This document shows positions 1-10,938 of a stretch of 64,000 nt of DNA, one piece after another (the stretch's first letter is position 1; the number at the start of each line of letters is the position of its first letter). Made by a program: the position numbers and the translations under genes. This stretch comes from Arthrobacter sp. B2a2-09 (lineage in GTDB: Bacteria > Actinomycetota > Actinomycetes > Actinomycetales > Micrococcaceae). The DNA lies in the NCBI RefSeq assembly GCF_027587375.1, contig NZ_JAMXIC010000004.1:1-64000 (forward strand), written 5' to 3'. Below the pieces are notes generated by a model. It was not told the origin of the DNA, searched no databases, and saw only the letters and a list, made by a program, of their open reading frames with translations.

Positions 1-62
1 ACCAGAGCCCCGGCGAGTAACGCGCATACTTTCCCAAACCACGGCGCACCAGCGGCGCTCAT
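1..62 (-). CDS. Possible 5' end of a gene running off the window
   Basis: An ATG at 60-62 on the minus strand opens a frame that stays open for 20 codons to the window edge and reads like the start of a hydrophobic N terminus (begins MSAAGAPWFGK, then CALLAGAL). There is no clear Shine-Dalgarno sequence, and third-position G+C is lower than in neighbouring genes. It is too short to assign to any family and could be chance. Confidence 0.2.
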   Translation of the reverse strand, partial: MSAAGAPWFGKVCALLAGAL

Positions 63-126
63 CCGCTGACTCGCATTAGATGTCGTATTGAGGCCTGAAA
101 ACGACATCTAATGCGAGCTAGTTGGG
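61..126 (+). repeat. 66-bp palindromic intergenic repeat, copy 1
   Basis: The arms CTCGCATTAGATGTCGT (70-86) and ACGACATCTAATGCGAG (101-117) are perfect inverse complements around a 14-nt loop, and the element ends in CTAGTTGGG. Four more copies of exactly the same length occur in this window. This copy has TAGATGTCG where the others mostly have TTGTTGTCG, and the change is compensated in the opposite arm, so the stem is kept. Confidence 0.85.
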
Positions 127-164
127 CACCCCCACGGAACATGCCCACTGGCGGCCGCCAAGGA

Positions 165-212
165 TGGACATATTGCTGTTATGTCCACTCGTAGCCGCGG
201 ACAGGGGGCATG
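165..212 (+). repeat. 48-bp hairpin repeat, copy 1
   Basis: Arms TGGACATA (165-172) and TATGTCCA (180-187) enclose a 7-nt loop. After 13 nt comes ACAGGGGGCATG (201-212). The same layout, with the same loop and spacer lengths, occurs at 5342-5389. The element ends beside the stop codon of the MFS gene on the minus strand and could serve as its 3' hairpin, though it has no T-tract. Confidence 0.6.
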
Positions 213-213
213 C

Positions 214-1566
214 TCAGTGGAGGTCGAGCTGCTTGGTCTCCGGCGCGAACAACGCCATCCACAGCACCGCCACCACGATCAGCGCGCCAGCCAAGGCGAA
301 GGACGTTGCCAGGCCGAACTGGGGCCAGAAATACGAGGCGAAAACGAGCGGCCCGATCCCGGCACCAACCCGTGAGAACGTGGACGCCCAGCCGAAGCCG
401 GAACCCCGAAGCTCGGTGGGGTAGAGCTCCGATACGTAGGTATAGAGCACCGGGATGGCCACCTGGATAACGAAGCCGAACGCCAGAAGCCAGAACACCG
501 CCGCGTCAGGAATATCCACTACCAATGAAACGATCACCAGGGTCAATGCGGACATCGGCCCGGTGATGGCCAGGATCCATTTGCGGCCCACCCACTCCAC
601 CAACACTGCCGCGACCGCCACGCCCAGGAGCCCGACGCCGGCCATCCCGGCCGTCGTCACGAAGGCCTTGTACTCCTCGAATCCGGCGCCGATCAGAATC
701 CGCGGCATCCACGTCAAGCTCAAGTAGTAGACCAGAAGGATGCTGAAAAACAGGGCCCAGGCCGCCGTCGTGATCTTCCAATTGAACTGCCAGACGCGTC
801 GCAGCTGCTGCCATGCGCTGCCAGCGGAGAGACACGGCGCGTCTTGCGGTGCGGGCAGGCTGTAGGCGCGGGGCTCGGCTCCTGTGGCCAGGACGAGACT
901 GTCAATGACGTCGGCGGCCTCTTGGCGTCTGCCCCTGCGGATGAGGAAGAGCGGGGATTCGGGCACGCTCCGCCTGACCCAGAACACCAGCAGGGCAGGC
1001 AACACCATGACGAGCATCGTCAGGCGCCAGTCCGCGAAGGCAGCGACGAGTCCGGCCGAAATGAAACCGCACAGGGCAGCGCCGACTGGCCACCAACCAT
1101 CCATGGCGGTAAGTACCCTGCCGCGCTGCTTCCGTGGTGTGAATTCACCTACCAGCGCGTAGTCCACTGGAATGCAGCCGCCCAGCCCGAAGCCGGCAAT
1201 GAAGCGGAAGACGCAGAACCAGACGAAGTCCGGGGCGAGAGCTCCCAGCACCGTGAAGATGGAGAAGATCAGCAGGGTAGCGGTGAATGCCCGCTTCCGG
1301 CCGATCGTGTCCGCGATAGTGCCCCAAGCGAAGGCGCCCAAGGCCATGCCGATCAGGTTGGCAGTGCCGATCCATCCGGCGTCGGCGGGCTGGAGGGACC
1401 AATGCTTGGAAAGCAGCGGAATGAGGATGCCGTTGAGGGTGACGTCCCAAGCATCGAACATGAAGCCGAGGCCGCCGATCAGGAAGATCCTGCCCTGGAC
1501 CTTCCACCGCCACGGCAGCTCCTGGACCACCTGCTCGCCACTCGGGACTGTCGTGTAAGTATTCAT
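214..1566 (-). CDS. MFS transporter, candidate amino-sugar/MurNAc carrier
   Basis: A 450-aa, 12-helix major facilitator superfamily carrier of the inner membrane. The family signature GTIADTIGRKR follows helix 2, and an EFTPRKQRGR loop matches the second conserved cytoplasmic motif. The protein resembles metabolite:H+ symporters of the sugar/aromatic-acid type. The ATG at 1566 is preceded by a strong CAGGAGGG ribosome site, so longer in-frame extensions are rejected. It lies 19 bp downstream of murQ in the same operon as an amino-sugar kinase. From context I infer that it imports N-acetylmuramic acid or a related cell-wall sugar, in place of the PTS permease MurP that E. coli uses. The family call is safe; the substrate is inference. 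Confidence 0.85.
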   Translation of the reverse strand: MNTYTTVPSGEQVVQELPWRWKVQGRIFLIGGLGFMFDAWDVTLNGILIPLLSKHWSLQPADAGWIGTANLIGMALGAFAWGTIADTIGRKRAFTATLLIFSIFTVLGALAPDFVWFCVFRFIAGFGLGGCIPVDYALVGEFTPRKQRGRVLTAMDGWWPVGAALCGFISAGLVAAFADWRLTMLVMVLPALLVFWVRRSVPESPLFLIRRGRRQEAADVIDSLVLATGAEPRAYSLPAPQDAPCLSAGSAWQQLRRVWQFNWKITTAAWALFFSILLVYYLSLTWMPRILIGAGFEEYKAFVTTAGMAGVGLLGVAVAAVLVEWVGRKWILAITGPMSALTLVIVSLVVDIPDAAVFWLLAFGFVIQVAIPVLYTYVSELYPTELRGSGFGWASTFSRVGAGIGPLVFASYFWPQFGLATSFALAGALIVVAVLWMALFAPETKQLDLH

Positions 1567-1585
1567 TTCCCCTCCTGGGGAAACT

Positions 1586-2554
1586 CTATCCGTGCTTCTG
1601 GATCGCCTTTCGCAGGAAGCCGCCGGCCTCAGCCAAAGCACCCTTCGCCTGCGCCGGATCGATGCCCGTCAGCACCACCAGGATGGCCGCCTTGACTGAT
1701 CCACCCACGGAATCCAGCGCGCGAATCGCCGTCTCCGCGTCCACGCCGGTGGCGTGTTGGATAGTCCGTTGGGACCGTGCAAGGAGTTTGTTGTTGGTGG
1801 CGCGCAGATCCACCATCAGGTTTCCGTAGGTCTTCCCGAGCTTGACCATGGCGAGCGTGCTGATCATGTTGAGGACGAGTTTCTGCGCCGTGCCCGCCTT
1901 CAACCGAGTGGAACCGGCAACGAACTCCGGACCGACCACGACGTCGATCGCCACGTCCGCCAGTTTGCTGATGGGTGAATCGTGGTTGCAGGCGATCGAG
2001 GCAGTGAATGCGCCTCGGCTGCGGGCCTCCTCAAGGGCGCCGATCACGTATGGCGTCCGTCCTGAAGCCGAGATTCCGACGACGGCGTCCGCCTCGGTCA
2101 CGCTGATGTCGTGCAGGTCCCGGGCTCCAGCCGTGGCGTTGTCCTCGGCATATTCCACCGGTTTCTGGATGGCCTGGTTGCCGCCCGCGATGATCCCGAC
2201 GACGAGGCCCGGGGGAGTGCCGAAGGTGGGCGGGCATTCGCTCGCGTCCAAGACCCCGAGCCGCCCGGCAGTTCCGGCGCCGACGTAAAGCAGCCGGCCG
2301 CCACGTGCGAGGCGTTCCGCAACGGCGTCGACCACTGCGGCGATCTGCCCGCTGGCTTGTTCGACGGCGGCCGGGACGCCGCGGTTCTGCTCGTTCATGG
2401 CGGCGACGAGTTCGGCTGTGCCCATGGAGTCCAAGTCACTGAGCGCGGGCGATGCCGCTTCTGTTTGCAGGCCCGCGAGCTCGGAGCGGAGTTCCTCGAG
2501 CCCATCCCCACTGAGCGGACCCGGGGAAGCTGATGCGTCAGGCTGTTCCGTCAC
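1586..2554 (-). CDS. murQ: N-acetylmuramic acid 6-phosphate etherase MurQ
   Basis: MurQ cleaves the lactyl ether of MurNAc-6-phosphate to GlcNAc-6-phosphate and D-lactate in peptidoglycan recycling, in the cytoplasm. The 322-aa length fits the family. The SIS fold shows [27 protein letters not shown], with the family's conserved Glu in SECPPTF, then [12 protein letters not shown] and the C-terminal [10 protein letters not shown] place the start at the GTG at 2554 (VTEQPDAS), 11 nt after AGGAAAGG. The upstream in-frame extension would read far into the kinase gene and is not MurQ-like. The gene overlaps the end of the kinase gene by 17 bp, suggesting coupled translation. Confidence 0.95.
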   Translation of the reverse strand: MTEQPDASASPGPLSGDGLEELRSELAGLQTEAASPALSDLDSMGTAELVAAMNEQNRGVPAAVEQASGQIAAVVDAVAERLARGGRLLYVGAGTAGRLGVLDASECPPTFGTPPGLVVGIIAGGNQAIQKPVEYAEDNATAGARDLHDISVTEADAVVGISASGRTPYVIGALEEARSRGAFTASIACNHDSPISKLADVAIDVVVGPEFVAGSTRLKAGTAQKLVLNMISTLAMVKLGKTYGNLMVDLRATNNKLLARSQRTIQHATGVDAETAIRALDSVGGSVKAAILVVLTGIDPAQAKGALAEAGGFLRKAIQKHG

Positions 2555-3476
2555 GGTGAATGTACCTTTCCTGGAGGAGCCCGCGGCGGTTCGCTGCGAG
2601 GGCGGCCCCGTCCATGCCATCGCCGAGTGCCGCAACCACCTCAATCCCAGCCGAAGCGAGGGCGTTGTGCAAGAGCCCTCCGAAGAACTCCGATTTCACC
2701 ACGCCGCCAAGAAGTGCCACTTGCTTCGTGTCGCCGGAAGCAAGGGTCACGGTGTCCACGAGAAGCCCGCAAGCTTCAACCGCAATGCCGCGTGCGACGG
2801 CGTCCCCCGCCTGCGCTTCTTTCAGCACCACGGGGGTGAAACGCGCCATCGTCCGGGCCGGGTTATCGGATTCGGCGAGCCACGCCGGAAGCTGCGCGGG
2901 CGAGCCGAGCAGTGCGGCGGCCGCGGCGAGCAACGAAGTGCCCGGTCCGCCGTCGTGCGCTTGAAGTGCGGCCTGAAGACCCTGCTGGCCGATCCACCGG
3001 CCGCTTCCGCGATCGCCCAACAGCGGGCCCCAACCGTCGGCACGGTGGAGGGTCCCGGCGTCGTCGAAGCGGAAGGCAACAGCCCCCGTGCCCACAATCA
3101 GCACTGTTCCGGGTGCGCCGTCCAGGGCGCCGAGCTGGGCCGCGGTGGCATCCGAGAGAACCGCGGCCGGGACCTTGAAGCGTTCGGAAAGCAGGACGGC
3201 GAGCCCGTGGGAGTTGGCCTCGGAGGCCTCAACCCCGGCTACCGCGGCGCCGATTCCCCGCAAGGAACCGGCCGGGAATGCTTCAGGGAGTCCCCGCGGC
3301 AGCATGGCTGCGGTGTCTGCGAGCAGATCGAAGGCGAGCCGGGCGCCGTTGTCCATGCCCAACCCGGGGAAGCCCTGCTGGTCCGCCGAGCCCAACACCT
3401 CATCGCCCTGCCTGAGTTCAACCCTGCATCGGCTCTTGCCGACGTCGGCCACCAAAATCACATCTGCGGAATCCAT
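2538..3476 (-). CDS. BadF/BadG-type amino-sugar kinase (GlcNAc/MurNAc kinase candidate)
   Basis: A 312-aa ASKHA-fold ATPase of the BadF/BadG/BcrA/BcrD family, which includes eukaryotic-type GlcNAc kinase and bacterial MurNAc/GlcNAc kinases. Motifs in order: N-terminal phosphate loop [22 protein letters not shown] as the second phosphate motif, [10 protein letters not shown] (family consensus GDEGSGYWIG) and the adenosine motif LLGGVV. It is the first gene of the minus-strand operon with murQ and the MFS carrier and is divergent from purH. I infer that it phosphorylates MurNAc (and perhaps GlcNAc) at O6 to feed MurQ. The first loop has DVGKS rather than the usual DGGGTKT, so activity deserves testing. 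The start ATG at 3476 gives MDSADVILV. Confidence 0.85.
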   Translation of the reverse strand: MDSADVILVADVGKSRCRVELRQGDEVLGSADQQGFPGLGMDNGARLAFDLLADTAAMLPRGLPEAFPAGSLRGIGAAVAGVEASEANSHGLAVLLSERFKVPAAVLSDATAAQLGALDGAPGTVLIVGTGAVAFRFDDAGTLHRADGWGPLLGDRGSGRWIGQQGLQAALQAHDGGPGTSLLAAAAALLGSPAQLPAWLAESDNPARTMARFTPVVLKEAQAGDAVARGIAVEACGLLVDTVTLASGDTKQVALLGGVVKSEFFGGLLHNALASAGIEVVAALGDGMDGAALAANRRGLLQERYIHRDGTA

Positions 3477-3596
3477 GGCCCAACCATATGTTGCGGGCGC
3501 CGCTACGTCTCGAAAAACGAAGAGGACCGACAACACGATAAACTTGCCCGTATCCCCAGCAACCGCGGAATCCCGCGATATAAGACGGAGACTTTT

Positions 3597-5267
3597 GTGA
3601 GCTTGACGCAGCTTGACCGTGTTCCCATCCGCCGTGCACTGATCTCGGTTTACGACAAGACGGGGCTGGAGGAGCTCGCGAAGGGCCTGCATGCAGCAGG
3701 AGTCGCCATCGTCTCCACCGGTTCCACCGCGAAGAAGATCGCCGCAGCCGGTATTCCGGTCAAGGAAGTCGAAGAAGTCACCGGTTCCCCGGAGATGCTC
3801 GACGGCCGGGTGAAAACCCTGCACCCGCGCGTGCACGGCGGCATCCTGGCCGACCGCCGCGTTCCCGCCCACATGGAAACGCTGGCCAAGATGGAGATCG
3901 AGCCCTTCGACCTCGTGGTGGTCAACCTCTACCCGTTCGTGGAGACCGTCCGCTCCGGCGCTGCCCAGGACGACGTCGTCGAGCAGATCGACATCGGAGG
4001 CCCCGCCATGGTGCGTTCGGCCGCCAAGAACCACGCCGCCGTCGCAATCGTTGTTGACCCGTCCTTTTATGGCGCCGTGGTGGAAGCCGCCGCTGCGGGT
4101 GGCTTCGACCTGAAGACCCGCCGCCGCCTGGCGGCCAAGGCCTTCGCGCACACCGCAACGTACGACACCGCCGTTGCCACTTGGACCGCCAGCCAGTTCC
4201 TTGACGAAGACGGCGACGGCATCATCGACTGGCCCGCTTACGCCGGCCTCGCCTTGGAGCGCTCCGAGGTGCTGCGCTACGGCGAAAACCCGCACCAGCA
4301 GGCTGCCCTCTACGTGGACCAGGCCGCGCCCGCCGGCATCGCCCAGGCAGACCAGCTGCACGGCAAGGCCATGAGCTACAACAACTTCGTCGACGCCGAC
4401 GCCGCCCTCCGTGCCGCGTTCGACTTCTCCGAGCCCGCGGTCGCCATCATCAAGCACGCCAACCCGTGCGGTGTGGCCGTTGGCTCCCCGGATGCGTCCG
4501 ACCCCATCGCCGACGCCCACGCCAAGGCCCACGCTTGCGATCCGGTTTCCGCTTTCGGCGGCGTCATCGCGGCCAACAGCATTGTCACGGCGGGTATGGC
4601 CTGGACCGTGGCCGGGATCTTCACTGAGGTTGTCATCGCGCCGGGCTTCGAGCCGGAAGCCGTTGAAATCCTGTCCAAGAAGAAGAACATCCGCCTGCTG
4701 GCGCTGCCGGACGGTTACGGCCGCTACCCGACGGAGATCCGCCAGGTCTCGGGCGGCGTCCTCGTCCAGCAAGCCGACAAGGTGGACGCCGACGGCGACA
4801 ACCCCGCCAACTGGACCCTCGCAGCCGGCGAGGCCGCCGACGACGCCACGCTGGCGGACCTCGCGTTCGCTTGGACCGCTTGCCGCGCCGCCAAGTCCAA
4901 CGCGATCCTCCTCGCCAACAACGGAGCGGCAGTCGGCATCGGCATGGGCCAGGTCAACCGCCTGGACTCGTGCAAACTGGCCGTTGAGCGCGCCAACACC
5001 TTGGGCGTCCAGGTGGAGTCCGACGTCGAGGGTGCTGGCGGTGCTTCCAACGCCGGCGCTGTCGGCGCACCTGAGCGCGCCCGCGGTGCCGTGGCTGCTT
5101 CCGACGCGTTCTTCCCGTTCGCTGATGGCCTGCAGATCCTGATCGACGCCGGTGTCCGTGCTGTCGTCCAGCCGGGCGGTTCAGTGCGCGATGAGGAAGT
5201 CATCGCCGCAGCCAACGCCGCCGGCATCACGATGTACTTCACGGGAGCACGCCACTTCTTCCACTAA
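3597..5267 (+). CDS. purH: Bifunctional AICAR transformylase / IMP cyclohydrolase PurH
   Basis: PurH performs the last two steps of de novo IMP synthesis: formylation of AICAR with 10-formyl-THF, then ring closure. The 556-aa protein is of family length. The cyclohydrolase domain (MGS-like) is at about 15-150, with [25 protein letters not shown] and [17 protein letters not shown]. The transformylase domain follows, with [33 protein letters not shown] and a C terminus ending TGARHFFH. The GTG at 3597, preceded by CGGAG, is chosen as start; the very long upstream in-frame extension is only antisense to the kinase and murQ. The gene depends on folate one-carbon units, like purU and glyA-folD further along. 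Confidence 0.97.
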   Translation: MSLTQLDRVPIRRALISVYDKTGLEELAKGLHAAGVAIVSTGSTAKKIAAAGIPVKEVEEVTGSPEMLDGRVKTLHPRVHGGILADRRVPAHMETLAKMEIEPFDLVVVNLYPFVETVRSGAAQDDVVEQIDIGGPAMVRSAAKNHAAVAIVVDPSFYGAVVEAAAAGGFDLKTRRRLAAKAFAHTATYDTAVATWTASQFLDEDGDGIIDWPAYAGLALERSEVLRYGENPHQQAALYVDQAAPAGIAQADQLHGKAMSYNNFVDADAALRAAFDFSEPAVAIIKHANPCGVAVGSPDASDPIADAHAKAHACDPVSAFGGVIAANSIVTAGMAWTVAGIFTEVVIAPGFEPEAVEILSKKKNIRLLALPDGYGRYPTEIRQVSGGVLVQQADKVDADGDNPANWTLAAGEAADDATLADLAFAWTACRAAKSNAILLANNGAAVGIGMGQVNRLDSCKLAVERANTLGVQVESDVEGAGGASNAGAVGAPERARGAVAASDAFFPFADGLQILIDAGVRAVVQPGGSVRDEEVIAAANAAGITMYFTGARHFFH

Positions 5268-5283
5268 GTCCTCTCGCTCCACC

Positions 5284-5330
5284 AAAAAATGGACATGCCC
5301 TCCCTTCCCGGGAGGACATGTCCATTTTTT
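5284..5330 (+). terminator. Bidirectional intrinsic terminator between purH and the protease gene
   Basis: The 21-nt arms 5284-5304 and 5310-5330 pair along their whole length with one G:U position around a 5-nt loop. Six A on the left and six T on the right give a T-tract in both directions, so this should stop both purH (+) and the convergent protease gene (-). The arms contain GGACATG, the same core word as the neighbouring 48-bp repeat. Confidence 0.93.
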
Positions 5331-5341
5331 GTGGTCAGGAC

Positions 5342-5389
5342 TGGGCATATTCGCAATATGTCCAGTCCTGGGAGCAAACAGGGGGCATG
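5342..5389 (+). repeat. 48-bp hairpin repeat, copy 2
   Basis: TGGGCATA (5342-5349), a 7-nt loop, TATGTCCA (5357-5364), 13 nt, then ACAGGGGGCATG (5378-5389). Loop and spacer lengths are identical to the copy at 165-212. In this copy the stem extends inward and outward (ACTGGGCATATT pairs with AATATGTCCAGT). It lies 12 bp from the stop codon of the protease gene. Confidence 0.6.
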
Positions 5390-5401
5390 TCCCGGGGGAG
5401 G

Positions 5402-6448
5402 TTACGGGGCTGAGGACGCGGTCTGGTACGTGCCTTGGATGACCGTGCCCCAGTACGGGCCGTACATCTTGGTGGAGTTGCTGCCGTAGCCGTAGCTGTT
5501 CACCGAGTTCTGGTACCCGCCGGAGTTGGTTCCAATGAACCATGGACCACCGGAGGACCCACCCGTCATGTTGCAGGGGATCCCCTGGGTGTTGTACTGC
5601 GGGTTGTAGGGATCGTTGGCGCCCGTGCCCGAGCAGCTCTTGAGTGACTCTCCGGTGAAGGGAGATGCTGCAGGGTAGCCGAACGACTTGTATGCCAGTC
5701 CGCGTGTGGCGTTGAACTGGACTCCCGAGGCACCCACCACGGCTGAGAGCTTTTGACCATTGAGGGTGTTCATGACGGCGAAACCGGTGTCGTACTGCAT
5801 GTCTCCGCTCGAGGACCACTGGCTGGTGGTGTACAGCGCCTTGGCGGTCCACTTGCCGTAGGGCGCGGCGCCGTTCAGGTAGGCAGGAACGAATGTGAAG
5901 TTGCTCGCAAACACCCCGGGGCCTTCGTTCAGGCAGTGGCCGGCGGTGGACACCGTGCTCTGGTTGGCGGAGGTCACGGAGTTGCCGGAGCAGACATAGT
6001 TCACCCCGCCGAGGGTGAAGAACACCTTTCCGATGTGCGAAACGGAAGACTCACTGGCGTTGGCTTTACGGTCTACGGCGGGGGACTGCGCTGCGGTGCT
6101 GGTGGCTTTCTGGCCTTCGATGGTCATCGCGCGCCCAAGCTCGGGAGAAACAAGTTCGGGAAAAACCTGTTCGGGCGAAACCGGGAAGTCGGCAGGGTCA
6201 ACTGTGGTCTGTGCTCGGGCGAGCGCCTTGGTGGCCAGAACGTCGCCGGAGACGGCGTTCTTCATCCGTTCAGGAGTCCAATAGTCAGCGGTGTTGGCGT
6301 CCGACGCCGAATTGCTGCTGACGGTCGACGCGTCGGTGCCGTGGCTTATGGACGGAGCCGCGATCGCCCCGCTGCCGGCGCCCAGTGCGAATAAGGCGGT
6401 GGCAGTCAGGCTGAACAGGCTTGTGGCCAGGGTTTTGGTTCTCGTCAC
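5402..6448 (-). CDS. Secreted trypsin-like serine protease
   Basis: A 348-aa exported S1-fold protease. The N terminus is a Sec signal peptide (MTRTKTLATSLFSLTATALF, then ALGAGSGAIA), probably cut near residue 30. A Ser/Thr-rich propeptide-like region runs to about 135 and includes the YWTPERMKNA motif shared with the next gene. The triad is H171 (STAGHC), D220 (YDTGFAV) and S299 (TGGSSGGPW). C153/C172 and C272/C292 are placed to form two disulfides. The start is a GTG at 6448 behind AGGA. It is the downstream member of a tandem paralogous pair. The substrate is unknown. Confidence 0.9.
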   Translation of the reverse strand: MTRTKTLATSLFSLTATALFALGAGSGAIAAPSISHGTDASTVSSNSASDANTADYWTPERMKNAVSGDVLATKALARAQTTVDPADFPVSPEQVFPELVSPELGRAMTIEGQKATSTAAQSPAVDRKANASESSVSHIGKVFFTLGGVNYVCSGNSVTSANQSTVSTAGHCLNEGPGVFASNFTFVPAYLNGAAPYGKWTAKALYTTSQWSSSGDMQYDTGFAVMNTLNGQKLSAVVGASGVQFNATRGLAYKSFGYPAASPFTGESLKSCSGTGANDPYNPQYNTQGIPCNMTGGSSGGPWFIGTNSGGYQNSVNSYGYGSNSTKMYGPYWGTVIQGTYQTASSAP

Positions 6449-6511
6449 AGTCGTCCTAGATATCGAGGGGGAAGGCGGCCGGTTTGTGGTGGCCGCCGAC
6501 TGACGGAACCG

Positions 6512-6543
6512 AAACTACCCAAGCCGTGACAAGTTTGTAAATA
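6512..6543 (-). promoter_or_regulatory. Weak candidate promoter for the first protease gene
   Basis: On the minus strand the A+T-rich spacer between the two protease genes contains TTTACA followed after 18 nt by TAGTTT, about 60 bp upstream of the GTG. It would let the downstream paralogue be transcribed separately. This is a pattern match only. Confidence 0.3.
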
Positions 6544-6623
6544 GATTGTTCAAATTTTGTGAGATTTGACTTTCGTTTTTGACAAGATGCGAATTCTGCC
6601 CAATTTCGGAGCGGCCGGAGGGC

Positions 6624-7616
6624 CTAGGACGTGGACGCCGACTCGTAGGCATCCCGGATGACGGAGCCCCAGTAAGGCCCGTAAATCAAGGCCGGGCCGC
6701 CAGGGTAGCCATAGCTCGTAATGGAGTTTTGGAAGGAATCCCGCTCGGAGTCGACCATCCAAGGTCCGCCCGATGATCCACCGGTCATATCGCAGGGAAT
6801 GCCCTGCGCCTTGAACTGTGGATTGATGGGATCCTTGGTGGCGTCGCCCGAACAGCTCTTCAGCGACTGGCCGTCAAACGGAGGGGCGGCAGGGTAGCCA
6901 AAAGCCTGATAGCTCAAACCCCGGTCAATGTTGAACTCTACCCCGGAGGCGCCAACGACGTCGGCGAGGTGCTTGCCGTCTACCTTGACAGTCACCGCGA
7001 AGCCGGTGTCATAGCGGATATCGCCCGTGGTGCGCCACTGGGGTGTGGTGTAAAGGGCTTTGGCCGGCCAGATGCCGAAAGGAGCCTTTCCGTTGAGATA
7101 GGCCGGAACGAAAACGAAGTTCTTGACGAACGCTCCAGGACCTTCGTTGACACAGTGGCCCGCGGTCGCCACTGTGCTGTCGTTGTCCGACACGACGACG
7201 TTGCCGGAGCAGACGTAGGCGAAGGCTCCCATGGTGAAGAAGACCTTGCCGACGTGGTCAATGGGGTCTTCGTCTTGATGCAGACTCGGGCTGCCGCCCT
7301 TGGTGCTGGCGATTTTCACGGGCGGGCCGGTTTCGATCGCGCCACTGGCGGTGCTGGAGGCGCCGCCTCGTGCGAGGGCTTTAGCTGCGAGGACATCGCC
7401 GGGGATTGCTGCTTGCATCCGTTCGGCAGTCCAGTACCCCGTGGGGTCGGTGTTTGCTGTTGCCATGCTGACGAGCTGCGGCGTCCCAGGCGCTGCGAAA
7501 CTCGAAACCGCACTGAAAGGCGTTGCGGCTGCCGCCCCTCCAGCGGCACAGAGGGTCAAAACGGCGGTGGTAAGGAGGCTCAGGAGACCAGTGATGGGGA
7601 GTGATTTCTTTGTCAT
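6624..7616 (-). CDS. Secreted trypsin-like serine protease, paralogue
   Basis: A 330-aa paralogue of the protease just downstream, with the same architecture: a Sec signal peptide (MTKKSLPITGLLSLLTTAVL, then TLCAAGGAAAA), a pro-region with YWTAERMQAAIPGDVLAAKALAR, and triad H154 (ATAGHC), D203 (YDTGFAV), S282 (TGGSSGGPW). The cysteine pairs are also conserved. The pro-region differs most between the two, being about 17 residues shorter here and acidic (HQDEDPIDH) before the mature domain. The ATG at 7616 follows CAGGACAATC. Tandem duplication with a kept catalytic core suggests related but distinct extracellular substrates or activation. Confidence 0.9.
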   Translation of the reverse strand: MTKKSLPITGLLSLLTTAVLTLCAAGGAAAATPFSAVSSFAAPGTPQLVSMATANTDPTGYWTAERMQAAIPGDVLAAKALARGGASSTASGAIETGPPVKIASTKGGSPSLHQDEDPIDHVGKVFFTMGAFAYVCSGNVVVSDNDSTVATAGHCVNEGPGAFVKNFVFVPAYLNGKAPFGIWPAKALYTTPQWRTTGDIRYDTGFAVTVKVDGKHLADVVGASGVEFNIDRGLSYQAFGYPAAPPFDGQSLKSCSGDATKDPINPQFKAQGIPCDMTGGSSGGPWMVDSERDSFQNSITSYGYPGGPALIYGPYWGSVIRDAYESASTS

Positions 7617-7736
7617 GATTGTCCTGCCAATCGTTTGGCGGCCACGTGTCGTCGGCCACAGTTTGACCCAATGAACCTACTCCGATTTGGCGCGGAGGTA
7701 CATAACGTTCGGCGGGGTATGACGTTGCACAGGTAG

Positions 7737-10046
<2,310 letters not shown>

Positions 10047-10058
10047 GCGCCCGCCCCA

Positions 10059-10124
10059 CCCAACTCGCTCGCAGTTGTTGTCGTTTTGAGAGCTCATAAC
10101 GACAACAACTGCGAGCCAGTTTCG
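10059..10124 (+). repeat. 66-bp palindromic intergenic repeat, copy 2
   Basis: GCTCGCAGTTGTTGTCGTT (67-85 of this kb) pairs perfectly with AACGACAACAACTGCGAGC (10098-10116); the centre is GAGAGCTC. It sits between the convergent ends of icd and phnE and is the only obvious hairpin there, so it may also act as their shared 3' structure. It lacks a T-tract. Confidence 0.85.
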
Positions 10125-10125
10125 T

Positions 10126-10938
10126 TTAGGCGGCCAGCTTCCTGCGGACCCAGGCCGAGAACTGGTCCACCACGATGATCAACACCAGCACAATGATGAT
10201 GTGGGTCAGCATGGAGTCGAAGCGGAACGACTTGATGGACTGGTTGATCAGCAGCCCGATGCCGCCGGCTCCCACCAAGCCCAAGACGAGTGACGAACGC
10301 ACGTTCACGTCGAAGCGGTAGAGCAGCAGGCCTACGAACTGGGGAACCACCATGGGCAGCGTGGCATTGGCCACCTGCTGGATCCGGTTGGCGCCGGCTG
10401 TGCGCAGTGCCTCCTGCGGACCGGCGTCGCTCTCTTCCATGGACTCGGCCCACAGCTTGCCCATCACGCCCGTGTTGTGGCAGATCAGGGCCAGCACGCC
10501 GGCAAATGGGCCGAGGCCGACTGCCGTGACGAAGATCAGGGCGAAGACAATGTCCGGCACGGCGCGGAAGAAGGACAGAACCGCGCGTGCTCCCTGGTAG
10601 ACGAGCCGGTGCGGGGCCGTGCTCCTTGACGCCAGCACGGCCAGCAGCAGGGCGAACGGAACCGAGAACGTGGTGCCCAGAAGGCCGATCCACAGAGTCA
10701 CGAGGGTGGCCTCAAGACCTGGCCGAATGGTCTTGTCCCAGCTCAGGTCCGGTGGAAATGCGTCGGCTACGAATGCCGCCATACCCTTCCACCCGTCCAC
10801 CAGCAGCCCGGGCTCAAAGCCCGTCCCCTGGATGGCCAGCGCGTGGAGGACGACGACGGCGACAACGGCCACCGCCGTCGCGGTCCATCGCAGGGGCTGC
10901 TTCGGGCGTAGTGGAAACGGCCTGCTTTCATTGCTCAC
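10126..10938 (-). CDS. phnE: Phosphonate ABC transporter permease PhnE
   Basis: A 270-aa inner-membrane permease of the binding-protein-dependent family. One N-terminal helix (about 15-35) is followed by the transporter domain: LEATLVTLWIGLLGTTFSVPFALLLAV, YQGARAVLSFFRAVPDIVFALIF, then the EAA-type cytoplasmic loop EALRTAGANRIQQVANATLP and VLGLVGAGGIGLLI, as in PhnE proteins. The start is the GTG at 10938 (VSNESRPF), overlapping the stop of phnC by 4 bp (GTGA). It is the last gene of phnD-phnC-phnE. Confidence 0.92.
   Translation of the reverse strand: MSNESRPFPLRPKQPLRWTATAVAVVAVVVLHALAIQGTGFEPGLLVDGWKGMAAFVADAFPPDLSWDKTIRPGLEATLVTLWIGLLGTTFSVPFALLLAVLASRSTAPHRLVYQGARAVLSFFRAVPDIVFALIFVTAVGLGPFAGVLALICHNTGVMGKLWAESMEESDAGPQEALRTAGANRIQQVANATLPMVVPQFVGLLLYRFDVNVRSSLVLGLVGAGGIGLLINQSIKSFRFDSMLTHIIIVLVLIIVVDQFSAWVRRKLAA

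Noticed and set aside
2397..3596. Long in-frame extension upstream of purH on the plus strand
   Set aside because: It is antisense to murQ and the kinase gene, shows no family similarity, and the GTG at 3597 with a ribosome site gives the normal PurH N terminus.
3477..4772. Long open frame on the minus strand opposite purH
   Set aside because: It is a G+C-driven shadow of purH; the kinase begins at 3476 and the translated extension has no domain-like sequence.
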